NCBI RefSeq assembly: GCF_036250735.1
Contig: NZ_CP109430.1
Coordinates: 3,596,001 to 3,660,000 of the forward strand
Direction: 5' to 3'
From: Streptosporangium sp. NBC_01495
GTDB lineage: Bacteria; Actinomycetota; Actinomycetes; Streptosporangiales; Streptosporangiaceae
Length of the DNA stretch: 64,000 bases
The notes beneath the pieces were generated by a model, which was not told where the DNA came from, made no database searches, and saw only the letters and a list, made by a program, of their open reading frames with translations. The first letter of the stretch is position 1, and every line of letters starts with the position of its first letter. Below are positions 17,404-26,211 of the stretch, piece after piece. A program made the translations under genes and the position numbers.

Positions 17404-18674
17404 ACTGTGCGGAGCTTCTCAAGTCACCGCGCCCCTGGCACGGATTCGGCTGGACCGTCCTGCGCCCCTACACCGGTTGCTACAGCCGGATCGCAGGATG
17501 GGGCGACTGGGAAGTCGACCTGCTGACCGGGCTCCCGAAGACGCCGTGCCCCAAGTCGCAAGGCGTCAGGATGACCGTCAACGTCATCATGTACACCAAC
17601 CTCGGCACCACCAAGGACGGGCCAGTCGTCCACGGGCAGAACAACCCTGAGCTGAAGGCCAGAGACATCAGTATCTGGATCAACATCAGCGAACTCATCG
17701 TCGTGGGCGCCAACTGCGTTCAGACAAACGCGCTCGACGGGCGCAACATCACAGTCAGGGTGGAGGCCGCAGGGTCCGACAACTCTGACTGCGACATGAT
17801 CGCCGGCCCTGAAGACGGAAAGAGAATCGCCACGATCGGCAACTTCAAGCAGAACGGCCAGACCGCATTCGTCTTCCGGTCCCAGGGCCCCAAGTGGGGC
17901 AACTGCACACTGCGCCCCAAGCTCTACCCAGGGGTTAGCATCGACTTCCTCGATCCGGAACCGTTCAAGCTGTGGCACCACCTCGGGACCGAGCAGATCC
18001 CCACTCGGCCAAAGGGCGATTTTCCCTTCGTCGCCCGCTGCGACAGCATTCGACTCAGTTATACGGCGCGCAGGTCCAATGGCGACTTCTATTGGCCCGG
18101 ACACACCGGCGGATGCAGAATTCTCGGCGCCGACCGTGTCTACACCATGTATACGGAAGATCCCTTCCGTGGAGAGGTGGCGAGACACATCAGGGACGCC
18201 TTCCAAAACCCGCAGGCGACCGAGCCGAAGCTGGATCGGCAAGGCCAGCCCATCACCAAGAAGTTCCCCGGCAACTACGACGTGATACCCAGGCCCCCCT
18301 TGACCAGGCGGGCGAACAGCGAGCTCGCCCCCGATGGCGTGCTGCTGAACGGGAAGAACCGCACCCAGATGACCTGGTACTGTCCGAACCTCAGTGGGAA
18401 CGGTCCGGGCAAGGAGTGTGATGAGTATCCGTTCCGCTCCACCTTCCAAGCGATTGGCGTCGAGGGCAAAATGGTCAACAATGTCTGGACGCCTACGTTC
18501 AACGCCTCACTTCGCATGGTGAGCGAGGCGCACAACGGAGCCGCCGGTTTCGATCTGGGAGCTTTCTACTCCCGTTATCGCGTCTTCACTTCGAGCTCCC
18601 GTGAAGGCGGCGCGGGCAACTGGCCGTCCAATGCCTTCTGGGTCAGGATCCGCGCGGGCGCGCCACCGTCATAA
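17370..18674 (+). CDS. NucA/NucB-type deoxyribonuclease domain protein
   Basis: The C-terminal region (about 335-434) fits the NucA/NucB DNase family: a Cys-rich approach WYCPNLSGNGPG, then ECDEYPFRSTFQ (Cys350-Asp351-Glu352), and a closing block NWPSNAFWVRI. The preceding 330 residues contain many Cys and Trp and beta-rich segments, suggesting an exported protein. The frame is open from 17103 but the first 85 codons overlap the lipoprotein end and a regulator relic, so the true N-terminus is doubtful. ATG 17370 is a provisional start, and the gene may have lost its signal peptide. The adjacent DUF6461 gene suggests a toxin-immunity pair. Confidence 0.6.
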   Translation: MGVRVGRAQKTDCAELLKSPRPWHGFGWTVLRPYTGCYSRIAGWGDWEVDLLTGLPKTPCPKSQGVRMTVNVIMYTNLGTTKDGPVVHGQNNPELKARDISIWINISELIVVGANCVQTNALDGRNITVRVEAAGSDNSDCDMIAGPEDGKRIATIGNFKQNGQTAFVFRSQGPKWGNCTLRPKLYPGVSIDFLDPEPFKLWHHLGTEQIPTRPKGDFPFVARCDSIRLSYTARRSNGDFYWPGHTGGCRILGADRVYTMYTEDPFRGEVARHIRDAFQNPQATEPKLDRQGQPITKKFPGNYDVIPRPPLTRRANSELAPDGVLLNGKNRTQMTWYCPNLSGNGPGKECDEYPFRSTFQAIGVEGKMVNNVWTPTFNASLRMVSEAHNGAAGFDLGAFYSRYRVFTSSSREGGAGNWPSNAFWVRIRAGAPPS

Positions 18675-18741
18675 CTCCACAGTCAGGAGGGGGCGTCTCC
18701 GGGATGTCCCCTTCTGGCGCACCTACCAATCGAGAGGTGTC

Positions 18742-19341
18742 ATGCGGTCGCCGACGTACCTGCACGACCTTCTGGTCTCGACTCTCTTCAACGATGAACT
18801 CGATCACGACATGGACCTGTGGTCGCTGGGATTCAGCGCCCTTTGGATCAAGGGAGCGGATCTCGACACCCTCGCCCAAGCCTTCTCCTTGGACCTTTCC
18901 ACCCGCGTCCCGAGCCACTTGAGCGAAATCCTCGACCACAACGGCGACGACGGTTCTCTCTGGGTAGCCGAGGCCGGAGGTTGGACGGGCATCCTGCCGG
19001 CACGTTCAGACGACGTTTTCCTGCTGTCGCTGACCGAAGGAGGCCATCACGCTCTCAACTTCAGCATGGACATCAACGGCCATGACCGCTTCAAGTACAT
19101 CCGGGACGGGGACATCATCGTCTCTTTCCGACCCACCTGGCCCGACTCCAAGCACGGCAGCGACCCGCACGCGCTCGATCACTTGATGGATGGGCTGCGC
19201 TTTCAGGTCAGTGAAGAGGACAACCCCGTGGAAGAGGACGAGAGTATCAGCTCGGCCCTGGCGTTGATCGGCCGCATAACGGAAACAGACATGGCCGCTG
19301 ACTGGCTTGAGGCGGTGCACTCTCGCATTGGACTGACCTGA
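18742..19341 (+). CDS. DUF6461-like protein, candidate immunity protein
   Basis: This 199-residue acidic soluble protein has the DUF6461 pattern: LWIKGADLDTLAQAFSLDLS, then SLWVAEAGGWTGILPARS, then FKYIRDGDIIVSFRPTWPDS. It starts 67 bases after the DNase gene on the same strand with GAGAGGTGT just before ATG 18742, so co-transcription is likely. Small acidic cytoplasmic proteins directly downstream of secreted nucleases are typical immunity proteins of polymorphic toxin systems; that role is inferred from position. It is distantly related to the protein encoded at 5792-6868. Confidence 0.65.
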   Translation: MRSPTYLHDLLVSTLFNDELDHDMDLWSLGFSALWIKGADLDTLAQAFSLDLSTRVPSHLSEILDHNGDDGSLWVAEAGGWTGILPARSDDVFLLSLTEGGHHALNFSMDINGHDRFKYIRDGDIIVSFRPTWPDSKHGSDPHALDHLMDGLRFQVSEEDNPVEEDESISSALALIGRITETDMAADWLEAVHSRIGLT

Positions 19342-19642
19342 AGGTGACGGGGCCCGATTGCGGAGCATTTTTGGGATGATCTTGGGAGGGTCGTTAACCG
19401 CAGAAGCCGTTCGTGCAGCTCGCAGCCCATATGCCAGTTGAACGATCACCGCTCTCTTAAAGCGTGTGCTTTTTGATTGGGTTGTCTGTTCGGCCGGAGC
19501 CCGCCCGGCTTGGCGGCCCGGCGGGCTGCGCTGCGGCCTGGGGTCGTTCTCGCCCGCCGCCCGCCCACGTCCGGCGAACTCCGACGAGTACCTAGCAAAC
19601 GATCAGAGCTATTTCGATGCAGCCAGCTTGCAGTGATCGTTG

Positions 19643-19830
19643 ATAAGTGCCAGATCAGGGGCCGGGTTGCTGTTTGTGACTCCCCCGCCCCGTTACCGGA
19701 GTGTTCGTGTCCCTCGGCGTCAACTCCGTCTGTACCTGTTAGGTGTGGGGTACCGGTGTACGTCGTGGGGAACGGACACGCGAAGACGGAGTTGACCCCT
19801 CGGTCGGGCCACACGATCTGGCAGTTATCG
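19643..19830. repeat. 188-bp element with terminal inverted repeats
   Basis: GATAAGTGCCAGATC (19643-19657) and GATCTGGCAGTTATC (19816-19830) are inverted copies with one mismatch in 15. Inside, TCAACTCCGTCT (19721-19732) pairs perfectly with AGACGGAGTTGA (19785-19796), and GTACC/GGTAC near 19733-19754 may pair further in. No coding frame is present. It could be a MITE-like non-autonomous element or a structured RNA; no target duplication is seen. The surrounding 19342-19923 holds no other recognisable gene. Confidence 0.5.
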
Positions 19831-19923
19831 GGGGCGGGGGAGGAATGGGCCAGGAGCCTGCATGGTGGCTCCTGGCAGGCGTGGCGACGCCGTCCCTCCG
19901 AAGCACACGCCGCCACGCCCGTT

Positions 19924-20208
19924 CTACCGGGCTCTACCGGACAGCAGTGCCGCCCAGATCACCCGAGCTTTAGGGAAAGACCATCGGCACGTCTCATGGA
20001 TCTCGTGCTCGCGGTCGAGTTGAACGGTTCGCCGGATGAACGCCTGCCCGCCGCCCTGGCACAGTTCGTAGATCGTGGCGCGGCATACACAGGTCCAGCT
20101 CACCGGCCTTACCCGATCAGCGATCCGATCCGGAGGCCGCCACTGCAGCCGCGTGTGATCGCGTTGCGCCATGGCCACGTGCGGACTCAGGCACTCCTCC
20201 AGCAGCAT
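19924..20208 (-). CDS. Small conserved hypothetical protein, second of a coupled pair
   Basis: The 94-residue product includes LQWRPPDRIADRVRPVSWTC and IYELCQGGGQAFIRRT, patterns typical of small actinomycete proteins found beside XRE/DUF397 genes. Its role is unknown. ATG 20208 overlaps the TGA of the upstream gene (TGATG), implying translational coupling. An internal ATG a dozen codons later is an alternative start. Confidence 0.6.
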   Translation of the reverse strand: MLLEECLSPHVAMAQRDHTRLQWRPPDRIADRVRPVSWTCVCRATIYELCQGGGQAFIRRTVQLDREHEIHETCRWSFPKARVIWAALLSGRAR

Positions 20209-20537
20209 CACAACGGGTCTCCATGAAGCAGTGGCGACACCGGATAGCCCTGCTGTAGTTCCTCGTATCGGTGGGCAACGCAGCGGGCGGCGGCGGCCGG
20301 GTTGTCCACGGTGTAGACCGTGTAGAGCCGTCGGCGACTCCGACCCGAGAACTGTCCCGCCCACCAGTGATAGACGAAGCCGTCGGTCCAGACCAGAAGA
20401 TCAACCCAGACCGACACCACGGCGACGCCGTAGCCGCCATGAACGTCAGTGACTATCCCGTGCTGTTCCAGCGCGTTACTCAGCTGTTCAGCAGCATGGA
20501 CGGCAGGCGTTCCGGTCAGCAGAGCGGCAGCGATCAT
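20208..20537 (-). CDS. Small conserved hypothetical protein divergent from an XRE regulator
   Basis: The 109-residue product reads AAEQLSNALEQHGIVTDVHG, then VVSVWVDLLVWTDGFVYHWW, then a helical end PAAAARCVAHRYEEL. This fits a common actinomycete family encoded next to XRE/DUF397 genes, of unknown function. ATG 20537 follows GAGAGGAGA. It shares the L-x-x-HGI-x-x-x-x-H start with the protein encoded at 13895-14317. It is coupled to the following gene by TGATG. Confidence 0.65.
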   Translation of the reverse strand: MIAAALLTGTPAVHAAEQLSNALEQHGIVTDVHGGYGVAVVSVWVDLLVWTDGFVYHWWAGQFSGRSRRRLYTVYTVDNPAAAARCVAHRYEELQQGYPVSPLLHGDPL

Positions 20538-20663
20538 CGTTGTCCGTCTCCTCTCGGCGCGGTCGATGCGCGTGGTCGGATTCCCCTTCCAAGCCTGTCG
20601 CCAGGCGACTACGTTCGGTAGGTGTGCGACTCCAACGGTGAATCCGCACATTCAGTTGCGTCT

Positions 20664-20691
20664 CATGTAGGACCCGCAACGATTCATGTAG
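20664..20691. promoter_or_regulatory. Direct repeat CATGTAG in a divergent promoter
   Basis: CATGTAG occurs at 20664-20670 and 20685-20691, exactly 21 bases (two helical turns) apart, 24 bases before the XRE start and about 125 bases from the divergent gene. It is a possible binding site for the XRE protein or another regulator. Confidence 0.35.
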
Positions 20692-20714
20692 AGCCATGAA
20701 GGACGGGAGCGGAG

Positions 20715-21539
20715 ATGCCCTCACCGAGCGAGCTGGACGCGAACGCCAGCGTTCTTGCTTACTGGGGTTCTGAACTGTGCAAATACCGGGAACAAGCGCA
20801 ATGGAGCCAGAAGGAACTGGCGCACAGGATCTCCTACTCCACCTCCCTCGTCGGGCTCATCGAGACGGCCAAGCGCGCCCCGACGAGAGAGTTCGCGGCC
20901 AAGTGTGACGAGGTGCTGGAGACGGACGGTGCCCTTGCTCGCCTGTGGCCCCTGATCGGCAGAGACGTCTACCCCGTGTGGTTCCGGCCGTTCGTCGAAC
21001 TGGAGAGGGAAGCCCGAACCCTGCGAAGCTTCCAGCCCGTCCTCGTTCCAGGACTGCTGCAGACCGAGAACTACGCACGGGCGGTTCTGAGGGCAGGACG
21101 ACCAGGCGACACCGACGAGCAGGTGGAGGAACTGGTCGCCACACGCATGGAGCGCCAACGAATCCTCACCAAGCCGGACCCGCCCATGTTCTGGGCCACC
21201 CTCGACGAGGCCGTGCTGATCCGTCCGGTCGGTGGCCCGCAGGTCATGCGCAAGCAGCTGGAACAGCTTCTCGAACTGGTCCGGCGGCCCCGGATCACCA
21301 TCCAGGTCATCCCGCTCGACGTGGGCGCGCACGCCGGTCTGACTGGAGCTTTCGTGATCGCCAGCTTCAAAGGATCGCCCGATATAGTTTATTTGGAAAC
21401 CGCAGCCGAAGGTCAGATCGTCAACGGTCCCACCGAGATCGAGACCCTGTTGACCCAGCTCGACGCGCTACGGGCGTGCGCCCTGCCGCAGTCCGCCTCG
21501 GTGGCCTTGATGGAGAAAGCGATGGAATCATGGACCTGA
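20715..21539 (+). CDS. XRE-family regulator with DUF5753 domain
   Basis: The 274-residue protein has an N-terminal HTH (about 20-70; WSQKELAHRISYSTSLVGLI) and a DUF5753 ligand-like domain (about 95-270), with the hallmark VPGLLQTENYARAV and the RMERQRIL and GPTEIETLLTQLDALR segments. This is the BldD-like/AbaA-type class abundant in actinomycetes and paired with DUF397 proteins, often affecting development or antibiotic production. ATG 20715 follows GGAGCGGAG. The DUF397 gene overlaps its 3' end by ten bases. Confidence 0.9.
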   Translation: MPSPSELDANASVLAYWGSELCKYREQAQWSQKELAHRISYSTSLVGLIETAKRAPTREFAAKCDEVLETDGALARLWPLIGRDVYPVWFRPFVELEREARTLRSFQPVLVPGLLQTENYARAVLRAGRPGDTDEQVEELVATRMERQRILTKPDPPMFWATLDEAVLIRPVGGPQVMRKQLEQLLELVRRPRITIQVIPLDVGAHAGLTGAFVIASFKGSPDIVYLETAAEGQIVNGPTEIETLLTQLDALRACALPQSASVALMEKAMESWT

Positions 21540-21724
21540 CGGATGCCCGGTGGTTCAAGAGCAGCCGCAGCGGCGGCAACGGCGGCGACTGCGTCGAGGT
21601 GGCCACCAACCTCCCCGGCATCGTGGCCGTCCGCGACAGCAAGAACCCCAGCGGCCCCGCCCTGGCGTTCACCCCCGAGGTATGGGCCGACTTCATCGCC
21701 TCGGTGAAAGCGGACACGATCTAA
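21530..21724 (+). CDS. DUF397 protein
   Basis: The 64-residue product has the standard DUF397 sequence: ARWFKSSRSGGNGGDCVEVA, then VAVRDSKNPSGPAL and the closing F-TPEVWADFIASVK. These proteins pair with the XRE/DUF5753 regulator encoded just upstream and probably modulate it. ATG 21530 lies inside the regulator gene (ten-base overlap), so translation is coupled. Confidence 0.92.
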   Translation: MDLTDARWFKSSRSGGNGGDCVEVATNLPGIVAVRDSKNPSGPALAFTPEVWADFIASVKADTI

Positions 21725-21924
21725 GCCGTTCCTTCACTGGGCTGGCGACCGCCGTCTCCTCCGAGGCTTTCTCCTCCCTCCGGGGCGAGTCCGTTTCTTC
21801 TGCGGCGGCATCGCTGAAGACGGCCTTCTTTCCTTCCCTGCGTTCCAGGTGACTGTGGTGCGGTCCCTGCCTCTTCGAGACGTCGGGTGGTGGCTCTGCC
21901 GGGGGGTGGGGGCGGGTTATGCTC

Positions 21925-22125
21925 GTGGTGCGGTTGGTTCTCCCGGCGCCGTCTTCGTGCTGGGAGTCGTAAGAGGGAACCCGGTGTGATTCCGGGACTG
22001 CCCCGCAGCGGTGAGTGGGAACGAACGCCGTCATTGGCACTGGGTGCGTGGCATCTGGGAAGCGACGGTCAGTAGGGGTTGAGTGTGGTGCCCGCGAGTC
22101 CGAAGACCTGCCAGCCGCCCGTGTG
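21925..22125 (+). promoter_or_regulatory. Cobalamin riboswitch upstream of metE
   Basis: The cobalamin aptamer hallmarks appear in order: a 5' GGTTGGTTCTCCC arm (about 21932), AAGAGGGAACCCGGTGTGAT with TCCGGGACTGCCCCGC (21971-22006), CACTGGG, CTGGGAAGCGACGG, and the B12 box GAGTCCGAAGACCTGCC (22096-22112). It lies about 115 bases before the metE start, so B12 should switch off the B12-independent enzyme, as in other actinomycetes with both MetE and MetH. Boundaries are approximate. Confidence 0.92.
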
Positions 22126-22238
22126 CCGTCCGGTGCGCGGTGATCCGTGGCCTCGTGGGAGGGCCTGGGATGCGTCTTTCCCGTGTGTTCCTCCGCGTGG
22201 CCGTGGGTCGGCATGGCATGAGCCGAGGGAAGGACGCC

Positions 22239-24464
22239 ATGAGTCAGGTCACCACGACCATTTTGGGGTATCCCCGTATCGGGGGTCGTCGCGAGTTGAA
22301 GCGGGCGACGGAGGATTACTGGGCCGGGCGCGCAGATGCCGTGGGCCTTCAGGAGACGGCCGTGGGTCTGCGGGAGCGGGCGTGGCGGGAGTTGTCGGAG
22401 GCGGGGCTGGACGCGGTGCCGTCCAACACCTTCTCCCTGTATGACCACGTGCTGGACACGATCGCGCTGGTCGGCGCGGTTCCCGAGCGGTTCGCCGGGG
22501 CCGCGGACCCGTACTTCGCGATGGCCCGGGGCGCCGAGGGGGTGGCGCCGCTGGAGATGACCAAGTGGTTCGACACCAACTACCACTACCTGGTTCCGGA
22601 ACTGGGCCCCGACACCCGGTTCCGGCTCGACTGGAGCAAGCCGCTGGCCGAGTACGCCGAGGCGCGGCGGCTGGGCGTCGAGACCCGGCCGGTGCTGGTC
22701 GGGCCGCTGTCGTTCCTGCTGCTGGCCAAGTCCACCGAGCCCGGCTTCGCGCCGCTACGGCTGCTGGACGGCCTGCTGGAGACCTACGCCGAGCTGCTGG
22801 AACGGATGGCCGCGGCGGGGGTGGCCGAGGTGCAGCTGGACGAGCCGGTGCTGGCCGCCGACCGTACGGACGAGGAGCTGGCCGCGCTGCGCCGGGCCTA
22901 CGCGCGGCTGGGCGCGCTCAGCAGCCGGCCCCGGCTGCTGGTGGCCACCTACTTCGGTGAGATCGGGCCCGCGCTGGAGATCCTGGCCCGCGGCCCGGTC
23001 GAGGCCGTCGGCCTGGACTTCGTCTCGGCGCCCGGCAATCTGGAGGCGCTGGCCGCCGTCGGCGGGCTGCCCGGCAAGACCCTCGTCGCCGGGGTCGTCG
23101 ACGGCCGCAACGTCTGGCGTACCGACACCGCGAAGGCGCTGGCGACCTGCGCCGCGCTGCTCGGACTGAGCGACCGGCTGGTGGTGAGCACCTCCTGCTC
23201 GCTGCTGCACGTCCCGCTCGACCTGGACGCCGAGGCCTCGCTGGACCCGCGGCTGCGCGAGCGGCTGGCCTTCGCCAGGCAGAAGGTCGACGAGGTCGTA
23301 CGGATCGGCAGGGCACTGAACGGCGAGGAGGTTATCGCGGGGGAGAGCGTCACGGAGCGGTTCCTCAACCCCCGGGTGCGGGCCAGGCTGGACGCCCTGG
23401 GCAAGGGCACCCCGCGCGCCCCGCACGCCGAGCGGCTCGCCGTGCAGAACGCAGACCTGGGCCTGCCGCCGCTGGCCACCACCACCATCGGCTCCTTCCC
23501 ACAGACCGGCGAGGTGCGCCAGGCCCGCGCCGCCATGCGCTCGGGCGAGATCGACAGGGCCGGGTACGAGCGCAGGATGGAGGCCGAGATCGACCGCGTC
23601 ATCGCGCTGCAGGAGGACATCGGCCTGGACGTGCTGGTGCACGGCGAGCCCGAGCGCAACGACATGGTCCAGTACTTCGCCGAGATGCTGGAGGGCTACG
23701 CCGCCACCGAACACGGCTGGGTGCAGTCGTACGGCAGCCGCTACGTCCGCCCGCCGATCCTGTTCGGCGACGTCTCCCGTCCCGAGCCGATGACGGTGCG
23801 CTGGGCCTCCTACGCGCAGTCGCGCACGAAGAAGCCGGTCAAGGGCATGCTGACCGGGCCGGTGACCATGCTGGCCTGGTCCTTCGTCCGCGACGACCAG
23901 CCGCTGGGCGAGACCGCCAGGCAGGTGGCGCTCGCCCTGCGCGACGAGACCCACGACCTCGAGGCGGCGGGCATCAGGATCATCCAGGTCGACGAGCCCG
24001 CGCTGCGCGAGCTGCTGCCGCTGCGGCGGGCCGACCGCGAGGCCTACCTGGAGTGGGCCGTCGACGCGTTCCGGCTGGCGACCAGCGGGGTGGCCGACAG
24101 CACGCAGATCCACACCCACATGTGCTACTCGGAGTTCGGGGAGATCATCGGCGCGATCGGCGACCTGGACGCCGACGTGACCAGCGTCGAGGCGGCCCGC
24201 TCCCGGATGGAACTCCTGGACGACCTGCGCGCCTTCGGCTACGCGCGCGGCATCGGGCCCGGCGTGTGGGATATCCACTCGCCCAGGGTGCCCTCGGTCG
24301 AGGAGATCGAGACCGCCCTGCGTACGGCCGCGGCCTCGGTGGATCCGGCCCTGCTCTGGGTCAACCCCGACTGCGGCCTGAAGACCCGCGGCTATCCGGA
24401 GACGGAGGCCAGCCTCAGGAACATGGTCGAGGCGGCCCTGCGCGTCCGGGCGGAAACGGTCTAA
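22239..24464 (+). CDS. metE: Cobalamin-independent methionine synthase
   Basis: MetE transfers the methyl group of 5-methyltetrahydropteroyl-triglutamate to homocysteine to make methionine in the cytoplasm. The 741-residue protein has the two homologous barrels of the family: the N-terminal half starts [17 protein letters not shown] and the C-terminal half starts [17 protein letters not shown]. Zinc ligands are His627 and Cys629 (HTHMCYSEF), Glu651 (TSVEAARS) and Cys712 (NPDCGLKTR), all with the spacing of the E. coli enzyme. ATG 22239 follows GGGAAGGA; longer frames reach back into the riboswitch and are not coding. It is controlled by the cobalamin riboswitch and ends at a strong terminator. 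Confidence 0.97.
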   Translation: MSQVTTTILGYPRIGGRRELKRATEDYWAGRADAVGLQETAVGLRERAWRELSEAGLDAVPSNTFSLYDHVLDTIALVGAVPERFAGAADPYFAMARGAEGVAPLEMTKWFDTNYHYLVPELGPDTRFRLDWSKPLAEYAEARRLGVETRPVLVGPLSFLLLAKSTEPGFAPLRLLDGLLETYAELLERMAAAGVAEVQLDEPVLAADRTDEELAALRRAYARLGALSSRPRLLVATYFGEIGPALEILARGPVEAVGLDFVSAPGNLEALAAVGGLPGKTLVAGVVDGRNVWRTDTAKALATCAALLGLSDRLVVSTSCSLLHVPLDLDAEASLDPRLRERLAFARQKVDEVVRIGRALNGEEVIAGESVTERFLNPRVRARLDALGKGTPRAPHAERLAVQNADLGLPPLATTTIGSFPQTGEVRQARAAMRSGEIDRAGYERRMEAEIDRVIALQEDIGLDVLVHGEPERNDMVQYFAEMLEGYAATEHGWVQSYGSRYVRPPILFGDVSRPEPMTVRWASYAQSRTKKPVKGMLTGPVTMLAWSFVRDDQPLGETARQVALALRDETHDLEAAGIRIIQVDEPALRELLPLRRADREAYLEWAVDAFRLATSGVADSTQIHTHMCYSEFGEIIGAIGDLDADVTSVEAARSRMELLDDLRAFGYARGIGPGVWDIHSPRVPSVEEIETALRTAAASVDPALLWVNPDCGLKTRGYPETEASLRNMVEAALRVRAETV

Positions 24465-24478
24465 CGGTCATCGTGTTC

Positions 24479-24512
24479 GCGGGGGTGTGACCCGCCCGGG
24501 TCACACCCCCGC
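24479..24512 (+). terminator. Strong terminator after metE
   Basis: A perfect 15-bp stem GCGGGGGTGTGACCC / GGGTCACACCCCCGC with a four-base loop begins 14 bases after the metE stop. Confidence 0.85.
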
Positions 24513-24645
24513 CTCACCGCCACGCCACGCCTGAGCGGTACGGATGCCCGCCAGGGGAGTCCGCCCCGCGCACACTGGGACTGATCCGTTGGAACAGGTC
24601 GGGGCCGTGCCGCGGCCTCTCGCTGATCGGTGTGGAGTGGTTCCC

Positions 24646-25935
24646 ATGAGCTTGTCCAGGCGTGAGATGGTCGCCGGGCTGGGTGCGCTGGCCGTCCCCT
24701 CTTCACCGGCCCACCGCTCGCCCGTCGCTCCCGCCGGTGTGACCCCCGAGCGCCTCGCCGGGGACGAGGGCTTCTGGCACGGGGTGGCGCGGGAGTATCG
24801 GGTCACCAAGGACTTCGTCAACCTGGAGAACGGCTACTACGGGGTCATGCCCGAGCCGGTGCGCCGCGCCCACCACCGCAACGCCGACCATCTCAACGAG
24901 CTGAACTCCTACCTGCTGCGCACCACCTACAAGGACCGGGCCGACCAGGTCAGGCAGCGTATCGCGACCATGCTCGGGGTCTCCGTCAAGGAGATCGCCC
25001 TCACCCGGGGTGGCACGGAGGCCCTGCAGCTGCTGATCGCGGGCTACCGGCGGCTGCGTCCCGGCGACTCGGTGATGTACGCCGACCTGGACTACCACAG
25101 CATGCAGTACGCCATGAACTGGCTGGCCGACCGGCGCGGCGTCCGGGTGGAGAAGCTGGTCATCCCCGAACCGGCGACCCGTCAGGCCGTGCTGGACGCC
25201 TACGCCAGGGCGTTCCTGGAGCACCCGAAGGTCAGGCTGCTGCTGCTCAGCCACATGAACAACCGCACCGGGCTGGTGGTTCCGGTACGGGAGATCGTGG
25301 AGATGGCCCGCGAGCGAGGCATCGACGTGATCGTCGACTCCGCCCACTCCTGGGGACACCTGAACTTCACCATGGACGACCTGGGCGCGGACTTCGCCGG
25401 GTTCTCCCTGCACAAGTGGATGGGCGTGCCGCTGGGGGCGGGCTTCCTCTACATCCGCGAGAGCCGCCTGGCGGACATCGACACCGCCTTCCGCGACGAG
25501 ACCTTCCCGCGCGGCGACATCCGCTCGCGGGTGCACGCCGGCACCCTGGACGTCGCCCCCGTCCTGACGACCGGCACCGCCCTGGACTTCCACGACGCCC
25601 TCGGCGCCGCCGCCAAGCAGGCGAGGCTGCGCTTCCTGCGCGACCGCTGGGTGGGCCAGGTGCTCGACATCGACAACCTGGAGATCCTCACCCCCGAGGA
25701 CCCCGCCATGTACGGCACGATCACCGCGTTCCGGATCACCGGCCGTACGTCGGAGGCCGAGAACGTCGCGATCACCACGGACCTGATGAAGCGGTACCGG
25801 ATCTTCACGGTGCGCCGCGGCGGGCCGGTCGGGGGCGACTGCGTACGGGTGACGCCGGCGCTCTTCACCAGCCGGGACGACGTCGACCTGCTGGCGGTGG
25901 CGGTACGGGACATCGCGCGGCGGATGCGCGCCTGA
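24646..25935 (+). CDS. PLP-dependent class V aminotransferase with Tat signal (isopenicillin N epimerase-like)
   Basis: The 429-residue protein has a twin-arginine leader (MSLSRREMVAGLGALAVPSS) followed by a fold-type I PLP enzyme. Features are NLENGYYG at the N-terminal substrate region, LTRGGTEALQLL (phosphate loop), DSAHSWGHLNF (PLP ring Asp/His) and FSLHKWMG with Schiff-base Lys257. It is closest in pattern to isopenicillin-N epimerase/cysteine desulfurase-like members of class V. The Tat signal implies action outside the membrane, which is rare for this class. ATG 24646 follows GGAG at 12633-style distance, about ten bases upstream. The substrate is unknown; no beta-lactam cluster is nearby. 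Confidence 0.83.
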   Translation: MSLSRREMVAGLGALAVPSSPAHRSPVAPAGVTPERLAGDEGFWHGVAREYRVTKDFVNLENGYYGVMPEPVRRAHHRNADHLNELNSYLLRTTYKDRADQVRQRIATMLGVSVKEIALTRGGTEALQLLIAGYRRLRPGDSVMYADLDYHSMQYAMNWLADRRGVRVEKLVIPEPATRQAVLDAYARAFLEHPKVRLLLLSHMNNRTGLVVPVREIVEMARERGIDVIVDSAHSWGHLNFTMDDLGADFAGFSLHKWMGVPLGAGFLYIRESRLADIDTAFRDETFPRGDIRSRVHAGTLDVAPVLTTGTALDFHDALGAAAKQARLRFLRDRWVGQVLDIDNLEILTPEDPAMYGTITAFRITGRTSEAENVAITTDLMKRYRIFTVRRGGPVGGDCVRVTPALFTSRDDVDLLAVAVRDIARRMRA

Positions 25936-25937
25936 AC

Positions 25938-26103
25938 GAGAGGGTTGCCCGAGCGGACACGTGCCCGGACGAGAGGGGTGTCCGAGCGGACGCGTACCCG
26001 AGCGGACGCGTACCCGAGCGGACGCACGCCCGGACGAGAGGGATGTTCCAGCGGGCGCACGTCCGGACGACAGGGGTGTCCGAGCAGGCGCGCGCGCCTG
26101 AAC
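25938..26103. repeat. Imperfect 33-bp tandem repeat (minisatellite)
   Basis: Four copies of a unit of about 33 bases, starting GAGAGGG(G/A)TG and ending CCGGAC, lie directly after the aminotransferase stop. The second copy carries two extra 16-base repeats, CGAGCGGACGCGTACC. It is non-coding, with no recognisable function. Confidence 0.7.
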
Positions 26104-26143
26104 GGCGGGGTCCGGAGATCTGACGGGTTCCCGAATCTTCCAT

Positions 26144-26188
26144 GACTCAAATGTTTACTGTTAGGAAAGTTTCTTTTATATTTGAGTC
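26144..26188 (+). promoter_or_regulatory. Promoter/operator with 9-bp inverted repeat before the LPMO gene
   Basis: GACTCAAAT (26144-26152) and ATTTGAGTC (26180-26188) form a perfect inverted repeat enclosing an AT-rich promoter-like core (TTTACTGTTAGGAAAG). It ends 23 bases before the LPMO start, so a regulator bound there could control chitin- or cellulose-responsive expression. Confidence 0.5.
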
Positions 26189-26211
26189 ACCCCCCAGCGA
26201 AGGAGCAGGAC

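Noticed and set aside
22083-22238. Longer metE start
   Set aside because: It would translate through the cobalamin riboswitch B12 box and has no family similarity; ATG 22239 has a ribosome site and matches the family start.
24544-24645. Longer start of the Tat aminotransferase
   Set aside because: It would place the twin-arginine leader inside the protein and lacks a ribosome site.
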